Assembly (NCBI GenBank): GCA_902785785.1
Contig: CADAAA010000004.1
Location: forward strand, 208,370 to 272,369
Direction of reading: 5' to 3'
From: an uncultured Bacteroidia bacterium
GTDB lineage: Bacteria > Bacteroidota > Bacteroidia > Bacteroidales > UBA932
DNA length: 64,000 nt
The position numbers and the translations under genes were made by a program. Below the pieces are notes generated by a model. The model saw only the letters and a program-made list of their open reading frames with translations, searched no databases and had not been told where the DNA came from. Position 1 is the first letter of the stretch. Every line of letters starts with the position of its first letter. Below are positions 8,605 through 16,094 of the stretch, in pieces.

Positions 8605-11033
8605 CAGCTTATCTTGCTATAATCCTTGATGTTGTATTTATCCTTTTGAAGTTCCCGTGCAAGCGGGATATTCTTGGGTGAGGAGAGGAACGGATCCGAC
8701 TCCAGTATATGCTCGGCATATACTCTCGCTTCGTTCAGGATGCGGCTGTCATGGACGAGTGATGCGATGTTCAACGCGATAGGCAGGCCGCTCTGTTGCG
8801 TACCCTCCAGGTCGCCGGGGCCGCGCATCTTCATATCCTCCTCTGCCAGTTCGAAACCGTTCTCGGTCGCGACCATAAGGTCAAGGCGGCGCTGCGACTC
8901 CTTTGACACCTTCTCGTCTTTGACGAGGATGCAGTAGGACTTCTCGCTGCCTCGCCCGACCCGGCCGCGCAGCTGATGCAGCTGGCTCAGACCGAAGCGC
9001 TGGGCGCTCTCGATGACCATGACCGATGCGTTCGGGACATCCACGCCCACCTCGATGACTGTCGTTGAGACGAGGATATCCGCACGGCCGGCTGCAAATG
9101 CGGACATGTTGAAGTTCTTGACTTCGTTGGTCTGTTGTCCGTGCACTATAGCGACCTTGTAGTCCGGCAGCGGGAAAGCCTTGACAATCTCCTCATATCC
9201 TGCCTCGAGGTTCTTCAGGTCCATCTTTTCGCTTTCGAAGATGAGCGGGAATACCACGAAGACCTGTCTGCCTTTGGCAATCTCGTCGCGCATGAACTTG
9301 TACAGTGCGCGACGCTTGCCTTGCCCTATGAGCATGGTCTGGACGGGCTTTCGGCCAGGCGGCAGTTCATCGATGACCGAAACATCCAGATCACCGTACA
9401 ACGTCATCGCCAACGTCCGCGGAATCGGCGTCGCCGTCATTACCAGTACGTGTGGTGGCACACGTACCGGTCCTTCGGATGATTTCACCCCCTGCACCCC
9501 CTCGAGGGGGATTGCACGGATATCGCTGTCTCGACCGTGCGGCCCACGCACTATTTCCTGTTCAGAGGGAGTGCTGTCTTCGGAAACCGTGGCCGCCCGT
9601 GGCCTCGTGAACGGGGGGACCGCAAGCGAAGCGCTGCGGTGGGATGAGCGAAGCGAAGTTTCAGAAGGCAGCACTCCCTCCTGAGGAAGGATGACAGGGC
9701 CTTTGGCCCAGAGCTTCGAGCGCTGGTCGACGCCGAAGCGGTGCTGCTCGTCGATGATGGCGAGGCCGAGGGCGCGGAAGCGGACGTCATCTTCGATGAG
9801 CGCGTGCGTGCCGATGAGGATGGCGATACTGCCGTCCTCGAGGCCGGCGTGTATCTCGCGGCGCTCCTTGGCGGTGCTGCTGCCCGTAAGGAGCGCGCAC
9901 CGCACGCCAGTTCCTTCGAGGTACCTGCTCACATTGGCGTAATGCTGCTGCGACAGGACTTCCGTCGGAGCCATGATGCACGACTGGAATCCGTTGCCGT
10001 AGGCAATCAGGCATGTCAGCACGGCGACCATGGTCTTGCCGGAACCGACGTCTCCCTGCAGCAGGCGGTTCATCTGATGGCCGCTGGTCAGGTCGGCACG
10101 TATTTCCTTAATGACGCGTTTCTGGGCGCCGGTGAGGTCAAATGGCAATTTCCTGTACAGGGCATTGAATGACTCGCCGACCTTGGGCATGCGGATGCCG
10201 ATTTCGCTGCGGCTGCGTATGTATTTCTGCTTCAGCAGGGAAAGCTGAAGGAAGAAAAGCTCCTCGAACTTGAGGCGGTAGGATGCCTTGAGCAGCGCAT
10301 CCGCATCCTGCGGGAAATGGATGTTGCGCATGGCGAACTTCAGCGGGACCAATTCCTTTTCGTGCAGGATGTATTCCGGAAGGGTTTCTTCGATCTCCGG
10401 GAGGCAAGCATTGAGCGCGGCGGCCTGAAGGCGGTTCATAACCTTGCCGGTTATGCCTGCGTTCTTGAGCTTCTCAGTGCTTGGATAAACTCCGGTGAGG
10501 GTGCCTATGCCGGTGTGGACCTCGCCCGGTGACGGGGGATTGTCCACTTCCGGGTGGACGATATTCATGCGGCTGCCGAAAGTCTGCGGCTTGCCGAAGA
10601 AAACGAACACACTTCCCGGCGTAAGCCGCTCCCAGTTCCACTTGATGCCCTTGAAGAACACCATCTCCATCTCGCCGGTACTGTCCGCGACAATCACGCT
10701 CAGGCGTTTGACGGCATTGAAACGCAAGGTCTTGGCTCCGGTCTTGTCCTTCGGGCAATTGTCTATCTCGGTACCGGCCTGGCTGCGCTGTATGAATATC
10801 GAACTGCCGGGGCCATAAAGCGTGGCCCGTATTACTCTGGCCATGACCTGGACATGAGCGACGTCAGGAGTGATTTCGGCTATCCGCTGGATGCTGCTCC
10901 TGTCGATATACCGGAACGGATACAGATGGATGAGATCGCCGAAAGTGGCGACCTCCAACTCTGTCTTCAACAGCTGGGCCCTTTTCGGCCCCACGCCCGG
11001 CAGATACTGTATGTCCGATTTTAATTGTGTCAT
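8604..11033 (-). CDS. recG: ATP-dependent DNA helicase RecG with an in-frame palindromic insertion
   Basis: RecG remodels stalled replication forks and branch-migrates Holliday junctions. From the ATG at 11033 it is 809 aa. It has an N-terminal wedge/OB region, Walker A GDVGSGKT at 327-334, DEQH at 428-431, motif III TATP at 533-536, and a normal helicase C domain (QLRGRVGRG). A TTG four codons upstream also opens the frame, but the -7 box at 11043-11050 puts the transcript start too close for it. Between motif II and motif III about 79 residues (roughly 446-524) have no counterpart in other RecG proteins; they are encoded by a palindromic element (see 9565-9680). The frame is intact, so the gene is probably functional. 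It is the first gene of the leftward operon. Confidence 0.95.
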   Translation of the reverse strand: MTQLKSDIQYLPGVGPKRAQLLKTELEVATFGDLIHLYPFRYIDRSSIQRIAEITPDVAHVQVMARVIRATLYGPGSSIFIQRSQAGTEIDNCPKDKTGAKTLRFNAVKRLSVIVADSTGEMEMVFFKGIKWNWERLTPGSVFVFFGKPQTFGSRMNIVHPEVDNPPSPGEVHTGIGTLTGVYPSTEKLKNAGITGKVMNRLQAAALNACLPEIEETLPEYILHEKELVPLKFAMRNIHFPQDADALLKASYRLKFEELFFLQLSLLKQKYIRSRSEIGIRMPKVGESFNALYRKLPFDLTGAQKRVIKEIRADLTSGHQMNRLLQGDVGSGKTMVAVLTCLIAYGNGFQSCIMAPTEVLSQQHYANVSRYLEGTGVRCALLTGSSTAKERREIHAGLEDGSIAILIGTHALIEDDVRFRALGLAIIDEQHRFGVDQRSKLWAKGPVILPQEGVLPSETSLRSSHRSASLAVPPFTRPRAATVSEDSTPSEQEIVRGPHGRDSDIRAIPLEGVQGVKSSEGPVRVPPHVLVMTATPIPRTLAMTLYGDLDVSVIDELPPGRKPVQTMLIGQGKRRALYKFMRDEIAKGRQVFVVFPLIFESEKMDLKNLEAGYEEIVKAFPLPDYKVAIVHGQQTNEVKNFNMSAFAAGRADILVSTTVIEVGVDVPNASVMVIESAQRFGLSQLHQLRGRVGRGSEKSYCILVKDEKVSKESQRRLDLMVATENGFELAEEDMKMRGPGDLEGTQQSGLPIALNIASLVHDSRILNEARVYAEHILESDPFLSSPKNIPLARELQKDKYNIKDYSKIS
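9498..9510. repeat. CCCCCTCGAGGGGG palindrome within the recG insertion
   Basis: A perfect 14-bp palindrome at 9497-9510, inside the non-conserved recG segment and about 55 bp from the larger inverted repeat. It suggests that the insertion contains more than one palindromic unit. Confidence 0.7.
9565..9680. repeat. Intragenic palindromic element in recG
   Basis: Two 23-base arms, 9565-9587 and 9658-9680, are inverted copies of each other with two mismatches. The shared core is GAGGGAGTGCTG. The 70-base interior is rich in GCGAAGCG-type repeats and includes a GGTCCCCCC motif on the minus strand. The element is read through in frame by recG. A related element lies in mtaB at 23407-23535. The whole non-conserved stretch is wider, about 9450-9700, and is flanked by small palindromes (GGGCCTTTGGCCC near 9698 and TACGTGTG/CACACGTA near 9447-9466). 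Confidence 0.85.
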
Positions 11034-11042
11034 GACTTGGCA

Positions 11043-11050
11043 CAAATATA
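11043..11050 (-). promoter_or_regulatory. Candidate recG promoter -7 box, near-leaderless
   Basis: Minus-strand TATATTTG matches TAnnTTTG and ends 9 bases before the recG ATG. Transcription would start within a few bases of the start codon. No -33 TTTG at the expected distance. Confidence 0.55.
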
Positions 11051-11055
11051 CGCAT

Positions 11056-11160
11056 TTCTGCTCAAATCCTTTCCATCTCTTCCACTCTTCTTGTCTCTTT
11101 CCCTTACTCTTTTTTATCCACTCCTTTCAATCTTCCTTTCCACCTCATTTCAAGCTTTAA
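11056..11160. other. Polypyrimidine tract upstream of recG
   Basis: About 100 bases of almost uninterrupted C and T on the plus strand lie between the recG promoter and the REP-like repeat. No coding frame is supported here. The function is unknown. Confidence 0.7.
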
Positions 11161-11166
11161 TCATCC

Positions 11167-11248
11167 ATCCGTGCGGGTTTTGGCCGTTTTTCCGCACGGA
11201 TGGGCCTATTTTGCCTGATCGGTGCGGGAAAAGGGCAAAATCCCGCAC
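11167..11248. repeat. 82-bp double-hairpin REP-like repeat, copy 1
   Basis: Hairpin 1 has a perfect 10-bp stem, ATCCGTGCGG/CCGCACGGAT, with a 15-base loop. Hairpin 2 has an 8-bp stem, GTGCGGGA/TCCCGCAC. Read on opposite strands the two hairpins share the pattern GTGCGGG-TTTTG-CC-TTTT-CCGCAC, so this is an inverted pair of REP units (BIME-like). It lies 6 bp past the RAYT stop codon and is identical over all 82 bases to copy 2 at 12350-12431, in the same orientation. Confidence 0.93.
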
Positions 11249-11254
11249 GCCCAG

Positions 11255-12220
11255 CTACTGCTTTAAGGATTTCAAGGGGTATAAGGTATTGACGGTATGC
11301 ATGTCAAGATTCAGGATGCGATGGATCTGAGAATTGCTGGAGGCATAGTCTTCATGCATGACTTTGGCTATCTCTACTTTCTCTTTGAGGCTCAATTCCG
11401 ACGGTCTCCTGATGGCAAACCTTTTCTTACACTCCAACTGCACAGCCGAATACATCTCTTCGTCAGTCAGTATGACGGAGTCTCCCAAACGTCTGGCTTC
11501 TTCGCTGTAAGCTTCGATATTCTTGGACAGCAGAGTGAAATACTGATGGGCATCCCTGAAGAATCCCTCTCCCTGGTCGATCCTGCAGAAACTTGGCGGG
11601 TAGATGAATCCGTTCCTGAATCTATATGCCTCAGGTAGGTCTATGATCCTTCCGTGGAAGACTTCGCGGCGCTTCTGATGGGTCAGCGAAGAGAATGGAA
11701 CTCCTTCATCCTCGCGTGACAGGGGATTGAAGTAGTAGGCTCCTGTGCCCCAAGGATAAGAGAACGGGGTGTATCTAGGGTTGACGACGTATCCGTTCCG
11801 ATGGATGTAGATGATTTCGTTCCTGAGCATATGAAGGCTGGTAACCGGGATAGGTTCACACTTGAAAGCAGACAGGTCGACATCCCTTCCCTGCAGCCTG
11901 AGGTACCTCTTCAGTCTTTCGCGTCTCTTTGAAATGTACTGGATGCAGAGGTCCCTGCTACCTTCGGCCAGGTCATGGATATGATTTCCCATCAGCGTAT
12001 GAGAGTAAATGACCACGCCTGTCTCTGCCGAACATATAGCTGCCGAGGACATGCCGAAACGGTAGTCGTCTTCCGTAATGAATAGGTCTTCCTGTAACTG
12101 GCCTGGTGTTGTAAGGTGCCAGAACGGACCGGAGTTCCTGAACCGGTACTCACAAAGGGATTCTTTCTCAGAAAAGGACATCGGACGTTTGCCGATCTGG
12201 GTAGGATATCGGTCTTCCAT
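11255..12220 (-). CDS. REP-associated tyrosine transposase (RAYT), HUH/Y1 nuclease
   Basis: A Y1-family HUH endonuclease related to IS200 TnpA; RAYTs cut and join single-stranded REP hairpins. In 321 aa it shows FWHLTTPG (residues 33-40), the metal-binding HIH within LMGNHIHDL (80-82), candidate catalytic tyrosines (Tyr95, Tyr106) in the following helix, and the family block NEIIYIHRNGYVVNP then YPWGTGAYY. The last ~45 residues look like a helix-turn-helix (SLKEKVEIAK ... SQIHRILNLD). Identical double-hairpin repeats flank it 6 bp downstream and 129 bp upstream, the expected arrangement for a RAYT and its cognate REPs. Codon use is less GC-rich than in neighbours, suggesting transfer. The exact active-site Tyr is inferred. 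Confidence 0.88.
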   Translation of the reverse strand: MEDRYPTQIGKRPMSFSEKESLCEYRFRNSGPFWHLTTPGQLQEDLFITEDDYRFGMSSAAICSAETGVVIYSHTLMGNHIHDLAEGSRDLCIQYISKRRERLKRYLRLQGRDVDLSAFKCEPIPVTSLHMLRNEIIYIHRNGYVVNPRYTPFSYPWGTGAYYFNPLSREDEGVPFSSLTHQKRREVFHGRIIDLPEAYRFRNGFIYPPSFCRIDQGEGFFRDAHQYFTLLSKNIEAYSEEARRLGDSVILTDEEMYSAVQLECKKRFAIRRPSELSLKEKVEIAKVMHEDYASSNSQIHRILNLDMHTVNTLYPLKSLKQ

Positions 12221-12349
12221 AGTGTCTGTTTAAGTTTCTCCCTGCTTAACGTGTGGCAGATATGCCTGCCAGTAGCAGAGAATGGTTTCTTCAATACAAT
12301 TATCGACAAACGCAATGATACTCGCAAGTAAACAAAGGTGTTTTTGTTT

Positions 12350-12431
12350 ATCCGTGCGGGTTTTGGCCGTTTTTCCGCACGGATGGGCCTATTTTGCCTG
12401 ATCGGTGCGGGAAAAGGGCAAAATCCCGCAC
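12350..12431. repeat. 82-bp double-hairpin REP-like repeat, copy 2
   Basis: An identical direct copy of 11167-11248. Here hairpin 2 gains one more pair (GGTGCGGGA/TCCCGCACC). It lies upstream of the RAYT gene. The span between the outer edges of the two copies is 1265 bp and may be a mobile unit. Confidence 0.93.
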
Positions 12432-12467
12432 CGTTTGTGGAGTGGGGGTACTCTTTAGTCGAGAGGA

Positions 12468-13307
12468 CTAGCGGGAGCGGCGAAGCCAGGCGATGATGAG
12501 GAGGGCGGAGAGGAGGGAGCCGATGACGACGGCGACTATGGAGGCTTCGGCGCCGAAGGGGCCGCCGGTGATGATCTCCGGGCCGGAAATTTCGGGAATG
12601 AACAGGCTTTCCCTGGCGTTGCCTCCGGATACTGCGAATCCGAGGATGTTGCCCTGGGTGTAGTTCCAGGCCCAGTGAATGCCTATCGGCATCCACAGAG
12701 TGCCGGAATACTTGTATGCGGCGCTGAGCATGATGCCGGCCTCGATGGCTATCGCCAGGCCGGCCCACCATGTCGCGCCGGGATTGGCAAGGTGCGCTGC
12801 CCCGAAGACCAGTGCGGAGACGACGAATGCGGCTACTGTGTTGAACCGTTCGTCGATCATGCGGAAAAGGATACCTCGGAAAATGACTTCCTCCAGAACC
12901 GCAACCAAGAAGAAAAGGGTCAGGAAGCGCAGCTGAGCCATGAAGTCGAAATTGACTTCCTTGATCCTGTAGCATCCTGCAAGTGCTATGACTCCTGCAA
13001 CAAGAGCGAAGTAGATGATCCCGGTCAGGAATCCCTTTCCCGTCTCGGGGAGACAGCGCTCCATGGGGATGTCATTCTCTTTCCGAAGGTCTGCCAACCC
13101 GTCCCATACCCTGTTCCACAGGGAATAGAGTCCGAGCACACCTATGCCGCAGAGTAATGCGGCAGCCGAGGCCGCCCCTTGGCCGGCCCTTCCTGCCAGA
13201 CCGGTAAGGCCTTGTGTCAAGGCATATATGACGAAGAAAAACAGGAGACCGCATACAAGGCACGGAATCCAGAACAAAAGCTTCATTTTCCTTCCGGGAA
13301 CTGACAT
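12468..13307 (-). CDS. CPBP family intramembrane glutamic endopeptidase
   Basis: A predicted inner-membrane protease of the CAAX/Rce1-like (Abi) family, 279 aa with about seven or eight hydrophobic segments. The catalytic motif EEVIFR has Glu139/Glu140 and Arg144. His172 lies in FGAAHLA, and His211 and Asn215 in IHWAWNY; all family catalytic positions are present. Bacterial members are variously linked to peptide maturation, bacteriocin immunity or membrane-protein processing, and nothing here identifies the substrate. It follows ThrE after a 21-base gap on the same strand and may be co-transcribed. Confidence 0.9.
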   Translation of the reverse strand: MSVPGRKMKLLFWIPCLVCGLLFFFVIYALTQGLTGLAGRAGQGAASAAALLCGIGVLGLYSLWNRVWDGLADLRKENDIPMERCLPETGKGFLTGIIYFALVAGVIALAGCYRIKEVNFDFMAQLRFLTLFFLVAVLEEVIFRGILFRMIDERFNTVAAFVVSALVFGAAHLANPGATWWAGLAIAIEAGIMLSAAYKYSGTLWMPIGIHWAWNYTQGNILGFAVSGGNARESLFIPEISGPEIITGGPFGAEASIVAVVIGSLLSALLIIAWLRRSR

Positions 13308-13328
13308 GGTGCAGGCAAGATATAGGGA

Positions 13329-14564
13329 TCAGCGGCTGACCGAGGCAATCTTGTTCCATCGAAGTACATTGGCGGCAATGATGATGCCGAGGACGATGGC
13401 GATAGTGACCTTGACCGCGGTGAATCCCGCATTCAGTGATGCATTCATCTGCTCTGAAACCACATAGTAGGAACTCCAGAAAACTCCTGCTCCCGGAATC
13501 AGGGGGAAATCTCCGCAGATCAGGAAGACAGTTCCGGGGCATTTCAGCCGTACGGCGAACAACCGGGACATGAATGCGACTATGGTGGAAGCGATCAGCG
13601 TACCGCCGACCACCGAAAGGGGAGTGTAACGGGATACCAGCAGATATGCCAGCCATCCGAACATCCCCACGACGCCGGCTGCGAAATAATACTTGCGCGG
13701 GACGCCGAACAGGACAGCAAATGAGGCGGTTCCAATCAGCGCGGCCATCAATTGAACAGGCAGTGCGGCAGTCACCGGATCCGTAACGGTGCCGCTGAGC
13801 TGGATCATGCTTCCGGCTATGTAACTGTGTACCAAGAATGTGATGCACACACCAATAGCAATGGACAGGAATACCAGCAGTGCGTCAAGCATCCTGGCAA
13901 CTCCGGCAAGATAGTCTTCGTTCGAGATATCCCTCAGCCCGTTGGTGAAAGCCACTCCGGGAATCAGGGGGATAAGGGTTCCGATGATCATGTTGCCCAG
14001 ATTGACCCCGAAGCCCCATTTGTAAAACAGGATGCAGAGCAAGGTACCGAACGCTCCCGAACATATGTTGCCCAAGGCTTTGGACATGTATGGTATACAT
14101 GCCAGCGAAAGGAACATGAAAACTGCGGTTCCCGAAATAAACGTGGCGGCGCAGTCAAGCAGGCTGCCGCCGAAGATGGCGCAGAATGCGCCGCTTCCGA
14201 GGGCAGCGCCGAGGAACTGCTCCCATCTGGGCTTGGGAGGAGCGTTCCTGATCTCATCCAGGCGTACCCTTGCCTCTTCCAGGGTATACTTTCCCGCAGA
14301 AATCTCGCGGGATAGCTGGTTGACCTCGACGACCTTGTCGAGGCTGGCCCCTTTGATCGGGATGAATTCGACGTTGGCGTAGGAACTGCCTGTCGTGAAA
14401 ATGCCGTTGCTCAGGACGAAAAAATGCTCCTTGTCCACTCCGTATGAAGCGGCAACTATCTTCATCGTCTCCTCCACACGGGAGATTTCCGCGCCGTTTT
14501 CCAACAGCGTATGGCCGACTTCAGCCGCGAAGGCGAGGATTTCGTTTGATTGCTCTGTCGTCAT
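13329..14564 (-). CDS. Threonine/serine exporter family protein (ThrE type)
   Basis: A predicted inner-membrane amino-acid exporter. The N-terminal ~130 residues are the soluble DUF1212 part (GHTLLENGAEISRVEETM, FVLSNGIFTTGS). About ten hydrophobic segments follow, in two groups that correspond to the fused ThrE_1 and ThrE_2 halves. Length is 411 aa, as expected for the fused form. The ATG at 14562-14564 sits 7 bases from a TATTTTTG -7 box, leaving almost no leader. Substrate assignment to threonine or serine is by family only. Confidence 0.88.
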   Translation of the reverse strand: MTTEQSNEILAFAAEVGHTLLENGAEISRVEETMKIVAASYGVDKEHFFVLSNGIFTTGSSYANVEFIPIKGASLDKVVEVNQLSREISAGKYTLEEARVRLDEIRNAPPKPRWEQFLGAALGSGAFCAIFGGSLLDCAATFISGTAVFMFLSLACIPYMSKALGNICSGAFGTLLCILFYKWGFGVNLGNMIIGTLIPLIPGVAFTNGLRDISNEDYLAGVARMLDALLVFLSIAIGVCITFLVHSYIAGSMIQLSGTVTDPVTAALPVQLMAALIGTASFAVLFGVPRKYYFAAGVVGMFGWLAYLLVSRYTPLSVVGGTLIASTIVAFMSRLFAVRLKCPGTVFLICGDFPLIPGAGVFWSSYYVVSEQMNASLNAGFTAVKVTIAIVLGIIIAANVLRWNKIASVSR

Positions 14565-14571
14565 GACAGTG

Positions 14572-14579
14572 CAAAAATA
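14572..14579 (-). promoter_or_regulatory. Candidate promoter -7 box for the ThrE-type exporter
   Basis: Minus-strand TATTTTTG fits TAnnTTTG and ends 7 bases before the ATG. There is no -33 TTTG at the expected distance. It implies a very short leader. Confidence 0.55.
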
Positions 14580-14634
14580 CTATTTTTTTGTTAACTTGCT
14601 GGCAATAGATCAAAACGATAACGACTGAAACGCT

Positions 14635-15270
14635 ATGAGAAAGACTTTAATTGCCATTATGGCCCTTCTTGCCTGTGCATTGCTCTGTATTTCATGCGGA
14701 GAGCGCAAGACGATGCTTTTCAACGGAAAGAACCTTGACGGTTGGACTTTCTTCGTCAACCCTGAAGCCGGAGTACCTGCAGCGGACGTTTTCGGTGTAA
14801 AGGACGGCGTCATCACGATCTCCGGACAGCCTTACGGTTTCATGATGACCGATGCTTCCTTCGACGATTATGAACTCCATGTGGAGTGGCGGTGGATAGG
14901 CGAGCCATCGAACAGCGGACTCTTCCAGAGGGTCGAGCCTGCCGAAAAGCTCTGGCCCCGCTGCGCGGAGGTCAACCTGAAGGCAGGGAGTGCCGGAGAC
15001 ATGATCTCTTTCGCGGAGATCCCTTTCGACGAGCAGAAAGAAAGCGGAAGCCGGTTCAAGACCGGCTTCGAGACTGGTGACCTGGAAGTTCAGGCGGGAG
15101 AGTGGAACAGCGCTGACATCATCTGCGAAGGGCATCTGATCCGTGTATTCATCAACGGCGTCCTTAAGAATGAGGCCCATTACGTCGGAACCGAAGGGCA
15201 CATCGCCATACAGAGCGAGGGTGGTCCGCTCGAGGTCCGCAATGTCTATATCAAACCTGTAAAGGACTGA
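14635..15270 (+). CDS. DUF1080 (3-keto-disaccharide hydrolase-like) lipoprotein
   Basis: A predicted periplasmic or outer-membrane lipoprotein of 211 aa. The signal MRKTLIAIMALLACALLCISC ends in a lipobox Cys at residue 21. The mature part is one DUF1080 jelly-roll domain with the family opening LFNGKNLDGWTFF, then DYELHVEWRW and NSGLFQRV. Some DUF1080 proteins cleave 3-keto-glycosides made by sugar oxidoreductases, and others are carbohydrate-binding. No partner oxidoreductase is adjacent, so the activity stays a family inference. It is transcribed alone and divergently from the exporter. Confidence 0.87.
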   Translation: MRKTLIAIMALLACALLCISCGERKTMLFNGKNLDGWTFFVNPEAGVPAADVFGVKDGVITISGQPYGFMMTDASFDDYELHVEWRWIGEPSNSGLFQRVEPAEKLWPRCAEVNLKAGSAGDMISFAEIPFDEQKESGSRFKTGFETGDLEVQAGEWNSADIICEGHLIRVFINGVLKNEAHYVGTEGHIAIQSEGGPLEVRNVYIKPVKD

Positions 15271-15273
15271 CGC

Positions 15274-16086
15274 TTACTGGGCTGCCTCAGTTTTCGGAGG
15301 TCTTGGATTGGTGGCGATTTCTTCCAACTGGACCAGCACCTCGAGGGATGAAGCCAGCTCTTCAGGCGGGCATTCTTCCATGACTACGTCCCTGAAGGCC
15401 CTCACTTCCTGCAGGGCTGTCTCCGCCTCGCCATAGTCGCTAAGGAACTGTACCCTGTAGTACAATACTGCCAGACGGCTGGGTATGTCACCATATCCGC
15501 AGGCCATGTAACCCCTGTAAATCTCTTCACAGAACGACTCCATTACTGACCGGTCTCCGATCAGCCGGTAGATCATGCCCATGGAGCGCAGCAGGTCGGT
15601 ATAGTGCGGAGGGACATAGCCGCCTTCGCCGCCCATGGCGATGACGGTCTTGACCATCGCCAGGTTGAAATTCAGCAAGTCGTCCATCTCCCGGTAGAAA
15701 TCCTCCGAGGCCTTCATGTTGAAGATGACGTCCGACCAAGCGCTCGTGAAGAACACATACTGGGCGGTGGTATTGCGCAGGTAAATGACTATGTTGCTGA
15801 AATTGTTGTCCTCCTGGGCGAAGTCATATGCACCGGCATAGTCGCCTGCGCTGAAGCGTTCTGCGAAGCCGATCCACGACCGCAGCAGCGAGTCCGGTGT
15901 GACGGTCACATCCTCAGGATACTCCGGCCCGCCGGTATTGTATCGCAGGCTGTCGATGAACTGTATCTCAGGAGAATACAGGGAAGGGTCGAACTTGAGG
16001 CCCCGCGAGCATCCTGCAAAGGCCATCAGGGCAACAATTACCGTCAGGAAGACTGCCGGCAGGGTATCATTAAGAAAGCGTTTCAT
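15274..16086 (-). CDS. Hypothetical lipoprotein
   Basis: I do not recognise this 270-aa protein. It starts with a clear lipoprotein signal (MKRFLNDTLPAVFLTVIVALMAFAGC, Cys26). The rest is soluble, rich in aromatic and acidic residues and apparently helical; segments such as FAERFSAGDYAGAYDFAQ and YGEAETALQEVRAF look TPR-like but no repeat is clear. It lies 8 bases from the MBL-fold lipoprotein gene on the same strand, so the two are likely co-transcribed and both exported. It overlaps nothing. A role at the cell envelope is all that can be inferred. Confidence 0.75.
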   Translation of the reverse strand: MKRFLNDTLPAVFLTVIVALMAFAGCSRGLKFDPSLYSPEIQFIDSLRYNTGGPEYPEDVTVTPDSLLRSWIGFAERFSAGDYAGAYDFAQEDNNFSNIVIYLRNTTAQYVFFTSAWSDVIFNMKASEDFYREMDDLLNFNLAMVKTVIAMGGEGGYVPPHYTDLLRSMGMIYRLIGDRSVMESFCEEIYRGYMACGYGDIPSRLAVLYYRVQFLSDYGEAETALQEVRAFRDVVMEECPPEELASSLEVLVQLEEIATNPRPPKTEAAQ

Positions 16087-16094
16087 CCTTGGAT

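Noticed and set aside
8604-11033. recG as a pseudogene because of the insertion
   Set aside because: The frame is open through the insertion and all helicase motifs on both sides are intact.
12468-13307. CPBP protease as an abortive-infection defence gene
   Set aside because: The old Abi name is misleading. There is no toxin, phage or bacteriocin context here.
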